Positions 9,429 to 17,377 of a stretch of DNA of 64,000 bases are shown in pieces. Where the stretch lies: assembly GCF_014637725.1 (NCBI RefSeq), contig NZ_BMFC01000001.1:374632-438631 (forward strand), given 5' to 3'. A program made the translations under genes and the position numbers. The notes beneath the pieces are model-generated. The model was not told the origin of the DNA. It saw only the letters and a list, made by a program, of their open reading frames with translations, and did not search any database. The DNA is from Marivita lacus. GTDB lineage: Bacteria > Pseudomonadota > Alphaproteobacteria > Rhodobacterales > Rhodobacteraceae. Position 1 is the first letter of the stretch. Each line of letters opens with the position of its first letter.

Positions 9429-9470
9429 GAACTCTTCGAAGAGTTCACGGCAATCCTTCGAAGGATTGCC
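9429..9470. terminator. Two abutting perfect palindromes (bidirectional terminator)
   Basis: An 18-bp palindrome at 9429-9446 and a 22-bp palindrome at 9449-9470 both have a TTCGAA core. They fill the gap between the stop codons of convergent alkB and the peroxiredoxin gene. There is no classical T-tract, so the terminator role is inferred from position. Confidence 0.6.
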
Positions 9471-9476
9471 CCGCGC

Positions 9477-9965
9477 TCAAAGCCCCTTGAGCAGCGATTC
9501 ACCGCCCGAGACTTCGCACACGCCCGGGCTTTCCTCGACATGCAGCGTGGTGACGGTGCCGTCGTCCACGATCATCGCATAGCGCTTGGACCGTGCGATC
9601 AGGCCAGCGGGAGGCGCGTCGAAATCGAGGCCGATCGCCTTGGTGAACGTGCTTTCCGCGTCGCCCAGCATGGTGATGCCCGCCTCGGTCGCGCCGGTGC
9701 TTTCGCCCCACGCCTTGAGCACGAAGGGATCGTTGACCGACACGCAGATGATCTCGTCCACGCCCTTGGCCATGAACTGATCCTTGGTGCGGATGAAGCT
9801 GGGCACATGCGCCGCGTGGCAGGTCGGGGTGAACGCGCCGGGCACGGCAAAGATTACCAGCTTCTTGCCCTTGGCGTGGTCTGCCAGCGAAACGGCCTCG
9901 GGGCCGTCGGCGCCCATTTTCACAAGTGTTGCTGCAGGAAGCGTGTCACCCGGTGCGATTGTCAT
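9477..9965 (-). CDS. Peroxiredoxin, Prx5 (AhpE/PRDX5-like) family
   Basis: The protein has 162 residues and reduces hydrogen peroxide and organic hydroperoxides in the cytoplasm. The peroxidatic cysteine lies in the Prx5 signature PGAFTPTCHAAHVPSF (near residue 49), and a second Cys near the C-terminus in GVCEVSGGES could act as resolving residue. The ATG at 9965 is chosen because GAGGGA sits about 8 bases upstream; a further in-frame ATG at 9992 lacks support. Length matches the family. It lies between alkB and a divergently transcribed flavoprotein reductase, which fits protection from oxygenase by-products, but that link is inference. Confidence 0.93.
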   Translation of the reverse strand: MTIAPGDTLPAATLVKMGADGPEAVSLADHAKGKKLVIFAVPGAFTPTCHAAHVPSFIRTKDQFMAKGVDEIICVSVNDPFVLKAWGESTGATEAGITMLGDAESTFTKAIGLDFDAPPAGLIARSKRYAMIVDDGTVTTLHVEESPGVCEVSGGESLLKGL

Positions 9966-10059
9966 GGTCTGTCCCTCGTTGATGAATTGCATCTGTTATG
10001 GGCTGGCATATAGGGTCCCGTGTAACGAGACCAATGCCATTGTGCAAAAAGGTTCAACG

Positions 10060-11283
10060 ATGCGTCATGTAATAGTCGTCGGGGCCGGACAGGCCGGGGC
10101 CTCCTGTGTTGCGCGGCTGCGGGCCAAGGGCTTTGACGGGCAGATCACCCTGATCGGGGAAGAACCGTTCCCCCCCTACCAGCGCCCGCCCCTGTCCAAG
10201 GCCTACCTGCTGGGCGAAATGGAACGCGACCGGCTTTATCTGCGGCCCGAGAGTTTCTATGCGGAACAGGGCATCACCCTGAAGCTGGGTGCGCCCGTGA
10301 CCGCGATTGATCCTGTGGCGCAGACGCTGACGGTGGGGGGCGAGGTGCTGCGGTACGACGATCTGGTGCTGACGACCGGGTCGACTCCGCGCCGCCTGCC
10401 TGCCGCGATCGGGGGTGATCTGGACGGTGTGATGGTGGTGCGCGGGTTGCACGATGTCGATGCAATGGCCGCACGCTTTGCCAAGGGTGCACACGTGCTG
10501 ATCGTGGGCGGTGGCTATATCGGGCTTGAGGCGGCGGCTGTTGCGGCCAAGCTGGGCCTGAAAGTGACCCTGGTGGAAATGGCCGACCGCATCCTGCAAC
10601 GGGTCGCCGCCCCCGAAACCTCGGCCTATTTCCGCGCGGTGCATCGGGACCATGGCGTCGACCTGCGAGAGGGCGTGGGGCTGGATCACCTGACGGGCCA
10701 CGAAGGCCGCGTGACCGGTGCGGTGCTCGGCGATGGCAGCAGGGTCGATGTGGATTTCGTGCTGGTCGGCGTCGGCATCATGCCGAACACGCAGCTTGCC
10801 GAGGCGGCGGGTGTGCGGATCGACAACGGGATCGCCACGGATGCGCTGGGGCGCACCTCTGATCCGCATATATGGGCAGCGGGCGATTGCGCGTCGTTCC
10901 CGTGGCAGGGCCAGCAGATGCGGCTGGAAAGCGTCGGCAATGCCATCGATCAGGCGGAATGCGTGGCGGACAACATCCTGGGCGAGAACCTGCCCTACGA
11001 GGCCAAGCCGTGGTTCTGGTCAGACCAGTATGACGTGAAACTGCAGATCGTCGGGCTGAACACAGGCTATGACAAAATTGTCACACGTCAGGGTGAGGGG
11101 GGAGTCGTGTCTTTCTGGTACTATGCCGGGGATCGGTTGCTGGCCATCGACGCGATGAACGATCCCCGCGCCTACATGGTGGGCAAGCGGTTGATCGAGG
11201 CGGGCAAGTCACCCGCGCCGGACGCGGTGCGCGACACGGGCACCGATCTCAAGGCGTTGCTCAAGGCGTTGCTCAAGGCGTGA
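10060..11283 (+). CDS. NAD(P)H:ferredoxin/rubredoxin reductase-like FAD protein
   Basis: The protein has 407 residues. The first FAD dinucleotide-binding motif (VVGAGQAGASCVARLRAKG) starts at residue 5, the NAD(P)H motif GGGYIGLEAAAVAAKLG lies near residue 150, and the second FAD motif near 270 ends in the sequence HIWAAGDCASFP. This is the CamA/ThcD/rubredoxin-reductase family that feeds electrons to ferredoxins or rubredoxins. The ATG at 10060 begins the Rossmann fold exactly; longer frames upstream are rejected. The tail is a short internal repeat, LKALLKALLKA. The stop overlaps the rsmD start. It may serve the nearby AlkB. Confidence 0.87.
   Translation: MRHVIVVGAGQAGASCVARLRAKGFDGQITLIGEEPFPPYQRPPLSKAYLLGEMERDRLYLRPESFYAEQGITLKLGAPVTAIDPVAQTLTVGGEVLRYDDLVLTTGSTPRRLPAAIGGDLDGVMVVRGLHDVDAMAARFAKGAHVLIVGGGYIGLEAAAVAAKLGLKVTLVEMADRILQRVAAPETSAYFRAVHRDHGVDLREGVGLDHLTGHEGRVTGAVLGDGSRVDVDFVLVGVGIMPNTQLAEAAGVRIDNGIATDALGRTSDPHIWAAGDCASFPWQGQQMRLESVGNAIDQAECVADNILGENLPYEAKPWFWSDQYDVKLQIVGLNTGYDKIVTRQGEGGVVSFWYYAGDRLLAIDAMNDPRAYMVGKRLIEAGKSPAPDAVRDTGTDLKALLKALLKA
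11248..11280 (+). repeat. 12-bp in-frame tandem repeat (2.75 copies) at gene end
   Basis: The unit ctcaaggcgttg occurs at 11248-11259 and 11260-11271, then partially at 11272-11280. It encodes Leu-Lys-Ala-Leu repeats at the reductase C-terminus and runs up to the overlapping start of rsmD. Confidence 0.85.
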
Positions 11284-11852
11284 GGATCATCGCCGGGATT
11301 CATCGCGGGCGCGCTCTGGCCAATGTTGGCAAGGGCGACCCCGGCGCGCATCTGCGGCCTACCACCGACCGCGTGCGCGAAAGCCTGTTCAACATGCTGG
11401 CCGGTGGGCGGTTCGGAGACCCGTTCGAGGAGGCGCATGTGCTCGACCTGTTTGCCGGCACCGGGGCCTTGGGGCTGGAGGCGCTGTCACGCGGTGCGGC
11501 GTCTGCGGTGTTCGTCGATGACGGGCGCAAGGCGCTGTCGCTGATCCGCGAGAACATCAAGATGTTGCGCTGCGAAACGGCGCGCGTGATCGCGCGCGAT
11601 GCCACGCGATTGCCGCCCTGCGACGGAGACCGGGCCACGCTGGTCTTTCTTGATCCTCCCTATGGCAAAGGACTGGGCGCCAAGGCGTTGGCTGCGGCGG
11701 TTGCGGGCGCGTGGCTGGCCGATGGTGCACTGATCGTGTGGGAGGAAAACACGCCGCAACTGGCGCCCGAAGGGTTCACCCGACTGGAGGCGCGGCGCTA
11801 TGGCGATACGCATGTGACGGTGCTGCAATTTGGGGAAATGTCCGAGTCGTGA
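11280..11852 (+). CDS. rsmD: 16S rRNA (guanine966-N2)-methyltransferase RsmD
   Basis: The protein has 190 residues. It starts at a GTG that overlaps the preceding TGA (GTGA). The N-terminus MRIIAGIHRGR is typical of RsmD. The SAM-binding motif is VLDLFAGTGALGLEALSRGA (about residues 53-72) and the catalytic motif is DPPYGKGLG near residue 124. It methylates G966 of 16S rRNA on the assembling 30S subunit. It is probably cotranscribed with the upstream reductase and the small gene at 11865. Confidence 0.96.
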   Translation: MRIIAGIHRGRALANVGKGDPGAHLRPTTDRVRESLFNMLAGGRFGDPFEEAHVLDLFAGTGALGLEALSRGAASAVFVDDGRKALSLIRENIKMLRCETARVIARDATRLPPCDGDRATLVFLDPPYGKGLGAKALAAAVAGAWLADGALIVWEENTPQLAPEGFTRLEARRYGDTHVTVLQFGEMSES

Positions 11853-11864
11853 TAGGGTTCGATC

Positions 11865-12038
11865 ATGGATATCTACAGCCCAACCCTGCACGAGTTGCGT
11901 GCGCTGGAGACACGGACGCAGGCAGACACCAAGTCGCCCCGGCGCGACGGGCCGGTTCTGATGACCGATTGCACCACGCCTCTGGCGGGTGAAACGCTGC
12001 TGTCGCTGCTCTGGAAACGCTGGGACCGCGAGGACTGA
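11865..12038 (+). CDS. Small hypothetical protein (57 residues)
   Basis: An ATG lies 12 bases after the rsmD stop, preceded by AGGG about 8 bases upstream. The product starts MDIYSPTLHELRALETRT and ends LLSLLWKRWDRED. It is soluble and charged, with no signal peptide or helix long enough to span a membrane. Codon use matches its neighbours, and the reading frame is followed directly by the double hairpin. I recognise no domain. It could be a small Rhodobacterales-specific protein cotranscribed with rsmD. Confidence 0.6.
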   Translation: MDIYSPTLHELRALETRTQADTKSPRRDGPVLMTDCTTPLAGETLLSLLWKRWDRED

Positions 12039-12050
12039 CGGGACCGGAGG

Positions 12051-12096
12051 CGTTTTTGCGTCGACGCAAAAACGACGCGGCATCGATGCCGCGTCG
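12051..12096. terminator. Two abutting perfect palindromes (bidirectional terminator)
   Basis: Palindrome 12051-12074 has T5 and A5 runs inside its arms around a GCGTCGACGC centre. Palindrome 12073-12096 is GC-rich around ATCGAT. They lie between the rsmD-side genes and the convergent TRAP binding-protein gene. In RNA either strand would give a hairpin with a U-run in the arm. Confidence 0.65.
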
Positions 12097-12116
12097 CCCT
12101 TGAGAACCCGTCGCCC

Positions 12117-13160
12117 TTAGCCGTCGGTGCCGCGGCTTCGGGTCGCCTCGACCGCCGCGCGGGCGTCTTCGACCAGTTGCGCGGCATCCAGTCCGCGCTT
12201 GGTCATCTCCGCGATCCACTCCTGCGTGACGGCGTCACCCAGTGCCACGATGCGCGCGGTCTCGACCTCGCTCAGGGTGGCGATCTCGTTGCCCGCCTCT
12301 TCCATGAGCGCACGCCCTTCACGGTCGCCGGTGTCATGCGCGCGGCCCGCCATGGCCGAGGTCTCGAGCCCCGAATTGGCGTCGATCACCGCCTTCAGGT
12401 CATCGGGCAGCGCGTTGTAGCTGTCCTTGTTCATCGCCCAGAGGAAGTAGAGGTTGTAGAGCGACATGTCGCCCGCCACATCCGTATGGCTGTCGGTCAG
12501 TTCATCGAGCTTGAGCGAGGGCGACATTTCCCATGTGATCACACCGCCATCGACAACGCCCTTGGACAGCGCTTCGGGGAATTGCGGGACGGGCAGGCCG
12601 ATGGGTTCCGCGCCCAGCTTTTCAAGCAGCAGCGTCGCGGGACGCGACGGACCGCGCAGTTTGAGACCGGCGAAATCGGTCAGGTCTTCGATGGCACCGC
12701 CCGTCTTGTGCACGATGCCCGGTCCGTGCATGTGGGCCGCAATCAGGTGCACGTCGGCGAAATCGTCCATCAGGTGCTGTTGCGTGTATTCCCACGCCGC
12801 GCGCGACGCCTCTTCCGCGCTTTTGGTGACCATGAAGGGCAGTTCAAGCGCCTCGGCCTCGGGGAAGCGGCCCGGCGTGTAGCCGGGGATCACCCAACCG
12901 CCGTCGATCACGCCATCGCGGATCAGGTCATATTGCGCGGTGGCTTTGCCGCCCAATTGCATGAAGGGATAGATTTCGATCTTGATCCGGCCACCCGACT
13001 CGGCTTCGACCTTTTCGACCCAGGGGTCGAGGAAGTATTTCGGGTTCGCCGAATTGGGCGACACGAAATGCTGAAAGCGCAGAGTGACCTCTTGCGCGAT
13101 GCCAGTGGTTGCGGTCAGGCCAAGCAGGGCGGCGAGAGCGGCTGTCTTGAGAAGTGTCAT
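12117..13160 (-). CDS. TRAP transporter solute-binding protein, DctP family
   Basis: The protein has 347 residues with a Sec signal peptide (about 1-22, cleaved near GIAQEV). The mature part shows the DctP pattern: VTLRFQHFVSP at the start, GRIKIEIYPFMQLGG, and the conserved Arg/Pro region FAGLKLRGPSRPATLLLEKLG around residues 165-185. It would bind an organic acid in the periplasm and deliver it to DctQM membrane subunits. No DctQ or DctM gene lies on either side, so it is an orphan here. The ligand cannot be predicted. Confidence 0.92.
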   Translation of the reverse strand: MTLLKTAALAALLGLTATTGIAQEVTLRFQHFVSPNSANPKYFLDPWVEKVEAESGGRIKIEIYPFMQLGGKATAQYDLIRDGVIDGGWVIPGYTPGRFPEAEALELPFMVTKSAEEASRAAWEYTQQHLMDDFADVHLIAAHMHGPGIVHKTGGAIEDLTDFAGLKLRGPSRPATLLLEKLGAEPIGLPVPQFPEALSKGVVDGGVITWEMSPSLKLDELTDSHTDVAGDMSLYNLYFLWAMNKDSYNALPDDLKAVIDANSGLETSAMAGRAHDTGDREGRALMEEAGNEIATLSEVETARIVALGDAVTQEWIAEMTKRGLDAAQLVEDARAAVEATRSRGTDG

Positions 13161-13193
13161 AACGGCACGGCTCCTTCATGAAGCTGGGTTCAC

Positions 13194-13344
13194 GCGCTGC
13201 TGCACTGCAGCGCAAGGGGTATTTATGCCGGGACCGAGGCTGTTGCAAATGGCTCGCAAGACTTCCGTTGATGCATCAATCGCCAAACCTTTGCCCTGCA
13301 ACACGAATTGCGACCTGACGGGGAATTGTCGCAGGTGGTTCCCC
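13194..13344. promoter_or_regulatory. Divergent promoter region with two inverted repeats
   Basis: The spacer between the TRAP gene (start 13160) and the hydrolase (start 13435) holds a 7-bp stem (13194-13200 with 13207-13213), lying in the leader of the TRAP mRNA, and an inverted repeat GGGGAA-N13-TTCCCC at 13320-13344. Either could be an operator. Nothing else is recognised in the 274-bp gap. Confidence 0.25.
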
Positions 13345-13434
13345 GCAAATGAACGGCGGGCGAAAAACAGAATTGCAGCAGGTCATGCAGTAATGTTATT
13401 CACGAATTTGAATTTATCTCTGGGAGGAGACATC

Positions 13435-14403
13435 ATGCTGTTGCGCCCGACACGCCGGACATTCCTGAAAACCGCCGCCGCCATGCCGGCCTTTGCGCTG
13501 CCCGGTGCGCAGGCGCTTGCCGAACTGGGTGGTCCCGAGGGGGGCAATCCGGGATATTTCCGGTTCACCATGGGCGAGGCCAGGATCACGATTGTCTCGG
13601 ACGGGTACCTGAGCCTGCCGACCGATGGCTTGGGCGTGAATGCCGACCCCGCCGAAGTGCAGGCGTTTCTGGCCGCGCATTACCTGTCGACCGAGACCAA
13701 CACATCCCACACCAATCACCTGATCGTCGAGATTGGCGGCAACACCGTGCTGGTCGATGTCGGGTCTGGCAACCGGTTCATGGACACGGCAGGGCGGCTT
13801 TGGGCGAATATGGACGCGGCGGGGATCGACCCGTCCGGCATCACCCATGTGGTCATCACCCATGCGCACCCGGATCACATCTGGGGCATCCGTGACGATT
13901 TCGATGAGGCGATCATTCCTGACGCGGCCTATTATCTTGGCGAGACCGAGCATGATTACTGGATGCAGGACGGGCTGGCGTCACAGGTTCCCGCAGAGAT
14001 GCAGCAATTCGTCGTTGGTGCGCAGAATTCCATCAATGTGGATGGTGCCGACTGGGAGTTGATGTCGGACGGGTTCGAGGTGGTGCCCGGTGTGCGCGTG
14101 ATCGACACGCCCGGTCACACGCCCGGCCATATGGCGGTTGTGGTCGAAAGCGGCGGTCAGCAGGTGATCGCACTGGGGGACGCGATGAGCCATGCCTATA
14201 CCAACTTTGCCCATCCCGAATGGTACAACAGTTTCGATGCCGACGGGGATCAGACCGTTGCCACCCGCACGCGGCTGTTGGATATGGCGGCGACCGACCG
14301 GATGGCGGTTCTGGGCTATCACTTTCCCTTCCCCGGTGTCGGGCACGTGATGCGCGACGGCGGAGCCTACAGCTTTGTTCCGGCGCTCTGGAAGTTCGAC
14401 TGA
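13435..14403 (+). CDS. Tat-exported metallo-beta-lactamase-fold hydrolase
   Basis: The protein has 322 residues. A strong ribosome site (GGGAGGAGA) fixes the ATG at 13435. The N-terminus has a twin-arginine motif (RRTFLK) followed by a hydrophobic stretch and Ala-x-Ala-like cleavage region near residue 30, so it is probably exported folded. The zinc motif THAHPDHIWG (H-x-H-x-D-H) lies near residue 143, further ligands are in DTPGHTPGH and GDAMSHAY, and a late His is in LGYHFPFPGVGH. The substrate is unknown. It overlaps a convergent small gene by 37 bp. Confidence 0.9.
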   Translation: MLLRPTRRTFLKTAAAMPAFALPGAQALAELGGPEGGNPGYFRFTMGEARITIVSDGYLSLPTDGLGVNADPAEVQAFLAAHYLSTETNTSHTNHLIVEIGGNTVLVDVGSGNRFMDTAGRLWANMDAAGIDPSGITHVVITHAHPDHIWGIRDDFDEAIIPDAAYYLGETEHDYWMQDGLASQVPAEMQQFVVGAQNSINVDGADWELMSDGFEVVPGVRVIDTPGHTPGHMAVVVESGGQQVIALGDAMSHAYTNFAHPEWYNSFDADGDQTVATRTRLLDMAATDRMAVLGYHFPFPGVGHVMRDGGAYSFVPALWKFD

Positions 14404-14588
14404 CGCGCAGCGCGCGGATTGGCGGCGCGGTGGGTCCAGAGCAGGTGACCCAGCGCGCCCAACGCCGACCCTGACGCGGTGCCGACATAGATCGCGCCCC
14501 TGCCGATGACGAAGTTGCAGGCCGACAAAAGAGCGATGAGTCCGACGGGCAGTCGGCTGGTGTCTGTCTGCGATGTCATCCGGGTCAT
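14367..14588 (-). CDS. Small membrane protein translationally coupled to tsaC
   Basis: The protein has 73 residues. Its ATG at 14588 overlaps the tsaC stop (ATGA), suggesting coupled translation. One or two hydrophobic helices span about residues 13-50 (LPVGLIALLSACNFVIGRG and SALGALGHLLW). The tail is polar and basic, and overlaps the 3' end of the convergent hydrolase gene. No family is recognised; the coupling is the main argument that it is real. Confidence 0.5.
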   Translation of the reverse strand: MTRMTSQTDTSRLPVGLIALLSACNFVIGRGAIYVGTASGSALGALGHLLWTHRAANPRAARQSNFQSAGTKL

Positions 14589-15538
14589 CCTTCGCGCGGG
14601 GCGGCCGCGCGGCTGAGGCGGTCGTTGATTGCGATCCCCAGGCCTTCATGCGGGATCGGCGAGACCGCGATCACACTGCCGCCCTGTGCGTCGAGCCTGT
14701 GCAGGTGGTCAAAGAGATGCGCCGCCGCTTCGACCAGATCCTCGGACGCGGACAGGTTGAGATCGCAGTCGACATCCCCGAAGCCAAGCCGCAGTTCACC
14801 CGGTTCCCAGTCGGTGGCGTTCAGGCGCACCCGCGCGACGGGGGCGTAATGCGACATGAGCTGGCCGGGTGCCGAGATCGCCTCGGCCTTGTGGCGCACG
14901 GTGAGCGGGTGGCCCAGCGTCCTGGCAAGGTCTTCTTCGGTGATGCCGCCGGGGCGCAACAGGAGCGGTTTGTCCAGAAGTCCGACGATGGTGGATTCCA
15001 CACCGACCTTGCAAGGCCCACCGTCGAGAATCGCATCGACACGCGCGCCAAGGCTGTCGGCCACATGCTGCGCCTGTGTCGGGCTGATCTGGCCGGACCT
15101 GTTGGCCGAAGGCGCGGCCACGCCGCCGCCGAATTCCCGCAGGATCGCGCGCGCCGTGTCATGCGCAGGCAACCGCACCGCGATCGACTCGAGCCCCGCC
15201 GACACAAGTGCAGAGATCGGGCTGTGTGGTTGCTTGCGCAGAACCAGAGTCAGCGGTCCGGGCCAGTAGGCGCTGGCGAGCATCTCGGCTTCCTCGGTCC
15301 AGACGACATGCTGTTTGAGCGTGTCGAGATCCGCGAAATGCACGATCAGCGGGTTGAAGCTTGGCCTGCCCTTGGCCTCGTAGATCCGCGCGACGGCACG
15401 ATCATCACAGGCGTCGGCACCAAGGCCGTAGACGGTTTCCGTCGGAAACGCGACCAGCCCACCGGAGCGCAGGATGGCGGCGGCGGTGGCGTGGCCTGCC
15501 ATGGTGTCGGGCACGATCCTTGGAGAGGTGGTGTTCAT
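14585..15538 (-). CDS. tsaC: L-threonylcarbamoyladenylate synthase (Sua5/TsaC)
   Basis: The protein has 317 residues and makes threonylcarbamoyl-AMP for the universal tRNA modification t6A37. The YrdC domain occupies about residues 10-200, with GGLVAFPTETVYGLGADA, KGRPSFNPLIVH and the nucleotide-binding SANRSGQISPT. The extra C-terminal Sua5 domain (from about 220, after the linker SAPGQLMSHYAP) makes it the long form. The ATG at 15538 gives the normal short N-terminus; in-frame starts further upstream would run into the divergent promoter. Confidence 0.94.
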   Translation of the reverse strand: MNTTSPRIVPDTMAGHATAAAILRSGGLVAFPTETVYGLGADACDDRAVARIYEAKGRPSFNPLIVHFADLDTLKQHVVWTEEAEMLASAYWPGPLTLVLRKQPHSPISALVSAGLESIAVRLPAHDTARAILREFGGGVAAPSANRSGQISPTQAQHVADSLGARVDAILDGGPCKVGVESTIVGLLDKPLLLRPGGITEEDLARTLGHPLTVRHKAEAISAPGQLMSHYAPVARVRLNATDWEPGELRLGFGDVDCDLNLSASEDLVEAAAHLFDHLHRLDAQGGSVIAVSPIPHEGLGIAINDRLSRAAAPREG

Positions 15539-15676
15539 GAAATATGACGCCGCGTTCTGGTTGATGGGGTGGGTCGCATTCGTCAGGGTCGTGTCAAAAG
15601 TTTCCATTTGCTTAGCGATCCGGCTTGCAATTGCCAAGCCACAGCCCTCAGGTCCAGACGTCCAAGGAAAGTCATT

Positions 15677-17377
15677 ATGTCTTACCGCGCCCCCGTTTCC
15701 GAAATCCGTTTCCTGTTCGATCATGTCGTCGGCTTTGACCAGGTGTCCGCGACAGAGCGTTTTTCAGATGCCACGCCAGAGACCGTGAACGCCGTACTGA
15801 GTGAAGCGGGCAAGCTGTGCGAAGAGGTTCTGTCGCCGCTCCAGCGCGCGGGCGATCTGCATCCGGCGCGGCTTGAAAACGGGATCGTGCGCACCTCTCC
15901 GGGGTTTGCCGATGGTTTCCGCGCCATCGCCGAGGGGGGATGGATCGCGATTGCGGCTGATCCGGAGCATGGCGGGATGGGCCTGCCAATGGCGATGGCG
16001 ACCGCCGTGAATGACATGATGAGCGCCGCCTGCCTGTCGATCCAGCTTGCCCCGCTGATGACGCAGGGTCAGATCGAAGCACTCGAGCATCATGCGAGCG
16101 ACGCCATCAAGGAACTTTACCTGCCCAAGCTGATTTCCGGCGAATGGATGGGCACGATGAACCTGACCGAACCGCAGGCGGGCAGCGACGTGGGCGCGCT
16201 GATCACCAAGGCCGAACCCAAGGGCGACGGCACCTACGCGATCACGGGCCAGAAGATTTATATCTCGTGGGGCGACAACGATTTTACAGAGAATGTCTGC
16301 CACCTTGTTCTGGCGCGGCTGCCCGATGCTGTGCCGGGAACCAAGGGGATCAGCCTGTTCCTCGTGCCCAAGCGCATCCCGAATGAACAGGGCGTGCCGG
16401 GTGTTGCCAACGGCCTCAAGGTTGTCAGCCTCGAACACAAGATGGGCTTGCATGGCAGCCCCACCGCCGTGATGCAGTATGATGGCGCAACCGGCTGGCT
16501 TGTCGGCGCGGAACATGACGGCATGCGCGCGATGTTCACCATGATGAACAACGCGCGTCTTGGTGTAGGGGTGCAGGGCATCGGCGTGGCCGAAGGTGCC
16601 TATCAACACGCGCTGGCCTATGCCGAGGGCCGCAAGCAGGGCCGGACCGAGAACAACTCCATCACCGACCACGCCGATGTGCGCCGGATGCTGGCCACGA
16701 TGAAGGCCGACACCTTTGCCGCGCGGGCCATTGCGCTGGCCAATGCCGTGGCCATCGACATGGAAACCGCGACAGGACATGCCGACTGGGCCGCGCGTGC
16801 GGCCTTGCTCACGCCGATCACCAAGGCGTTCGGCACCGAGACGGGGATTGACGTGGCCGAACTGGGCGTGCAGGTGCATGGCGGTATGGGATTTGTCGAA
16901 GAAACCGGTGCTGCGCAATATTCGCGCGATGTGCGTGTCACCGCGATTTACGAGGGCACCAACGGTATTCAGTCGATGGACCTTGTGGGCCGCAAGCTCA
17001 TGGATGGCGGCGAGGCCGCGTACCGTCTGCTCGACGAGATGGAGGCCGATGCCGAGGCAGCGCGCGCCGATCTGCCCGATCTGGCAGAGCCGGTCTGGCA
17101 GGCCTGCGAAACGCTGCGGGAAACGACGGAATGGATGGTCACCAAGGGCGCGCAGGACCGCTTTGCCGGGTCCGTGCCCTATCTGCGGGGCTTTGCCCGC
17201 GTGTTGGGCGCGCATTTCCACCTCAAGGCAGCGCGCGCCGACCGGGCCGGGAAACACGAAAGACTGGCCGCGTTCTATATCCACCGCCTCTTGCCCGAAC
17301 ATGTCGGTCTGTTGACCCATGCCCGACAGGGTGCGGATGATCTTTACGCCCTGAGCATGGATGATCTTGCCGCATGA
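15677..17377 (+). CDS. Acyl-CoA dehydrogenase (DmdC-like, long form)
   Basis: The protein has 566 residues. AAGGAAA precedes the ATG at 15677. The N-terminus (MSYRAPVSEIRFLFDHVVG) and the extra C-terminal domain match the long acyl-CoA dehydrogenase group that includes 3-methylmercaptopropionyl-CoA dehydrogenase DmdC. FAD and substrate motifs are MTEPQAGSD-type (seen as NLTEPQAGSDVG near 165) and the YEGTNGIQSMDLVGRK stretch near 435. Substrate is not certain: short or branched acyl-CoA or the DMSP intermediate. The stop overlaps the next start. Confidence 0.9.
   Translation: MSYRAPVSEIRFLFDHVVGFDQVSATERFSDATPETVNAVLSEAGKLCEEVLSPLQRAGDLHPARLENGIVRTSPGFADGFRAIAEGGWIAIAADPEHGGMGLPMAMATAVNDMMSAACLSIQLAPLMTQGQIEALEHHASDAIKELYLPKLISGEWMGTMNLTEPQAGSDVGALITKAEPKGDGTYAITGQKIYISWGDNDFTENVCHLVLARLPDAVPGTKGISLFLVPKRIPNEQGVPGVANGLKVVSLEHKMGLHGSPTAVMQYDGATGWLVGAEHDGMRAMFTMMNNARLGVGVQGIGVAEGAYQHALAYAEGRKQGRTENNSITDHADVRRMLATMKADTFAARAIALANAVAIDMETATGHADWAARAALLTPITKAFGTETGIDVAELGVQVHGGMGFVEETGAAQYSRDVRVTAIYEGTNGIQSMDLVGRKLMDGGEAAYRLLDEMEADAEAARADLPDLAEPVWQACETLRETTEWMVTKGAQDRFAGSVPYLRGFARVLGAHFHLKAARADRAGKHERLAAFYIHRLLPEHVGLLTHARQGADDLYALSMDDLAA

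Noticed and set aside
11248-11280. CRISPR-like repeats
   Set aside because: Units are directly adjacent, 12 bp, in frame within a coding sequence, with no spacers.
15539-15724. Longer N-terminus for TsaC
   Set aside because: The extra residues do not resemble Sua5 proteins and would occupy the divergent promoter; ATG 15538 gives the standard start.
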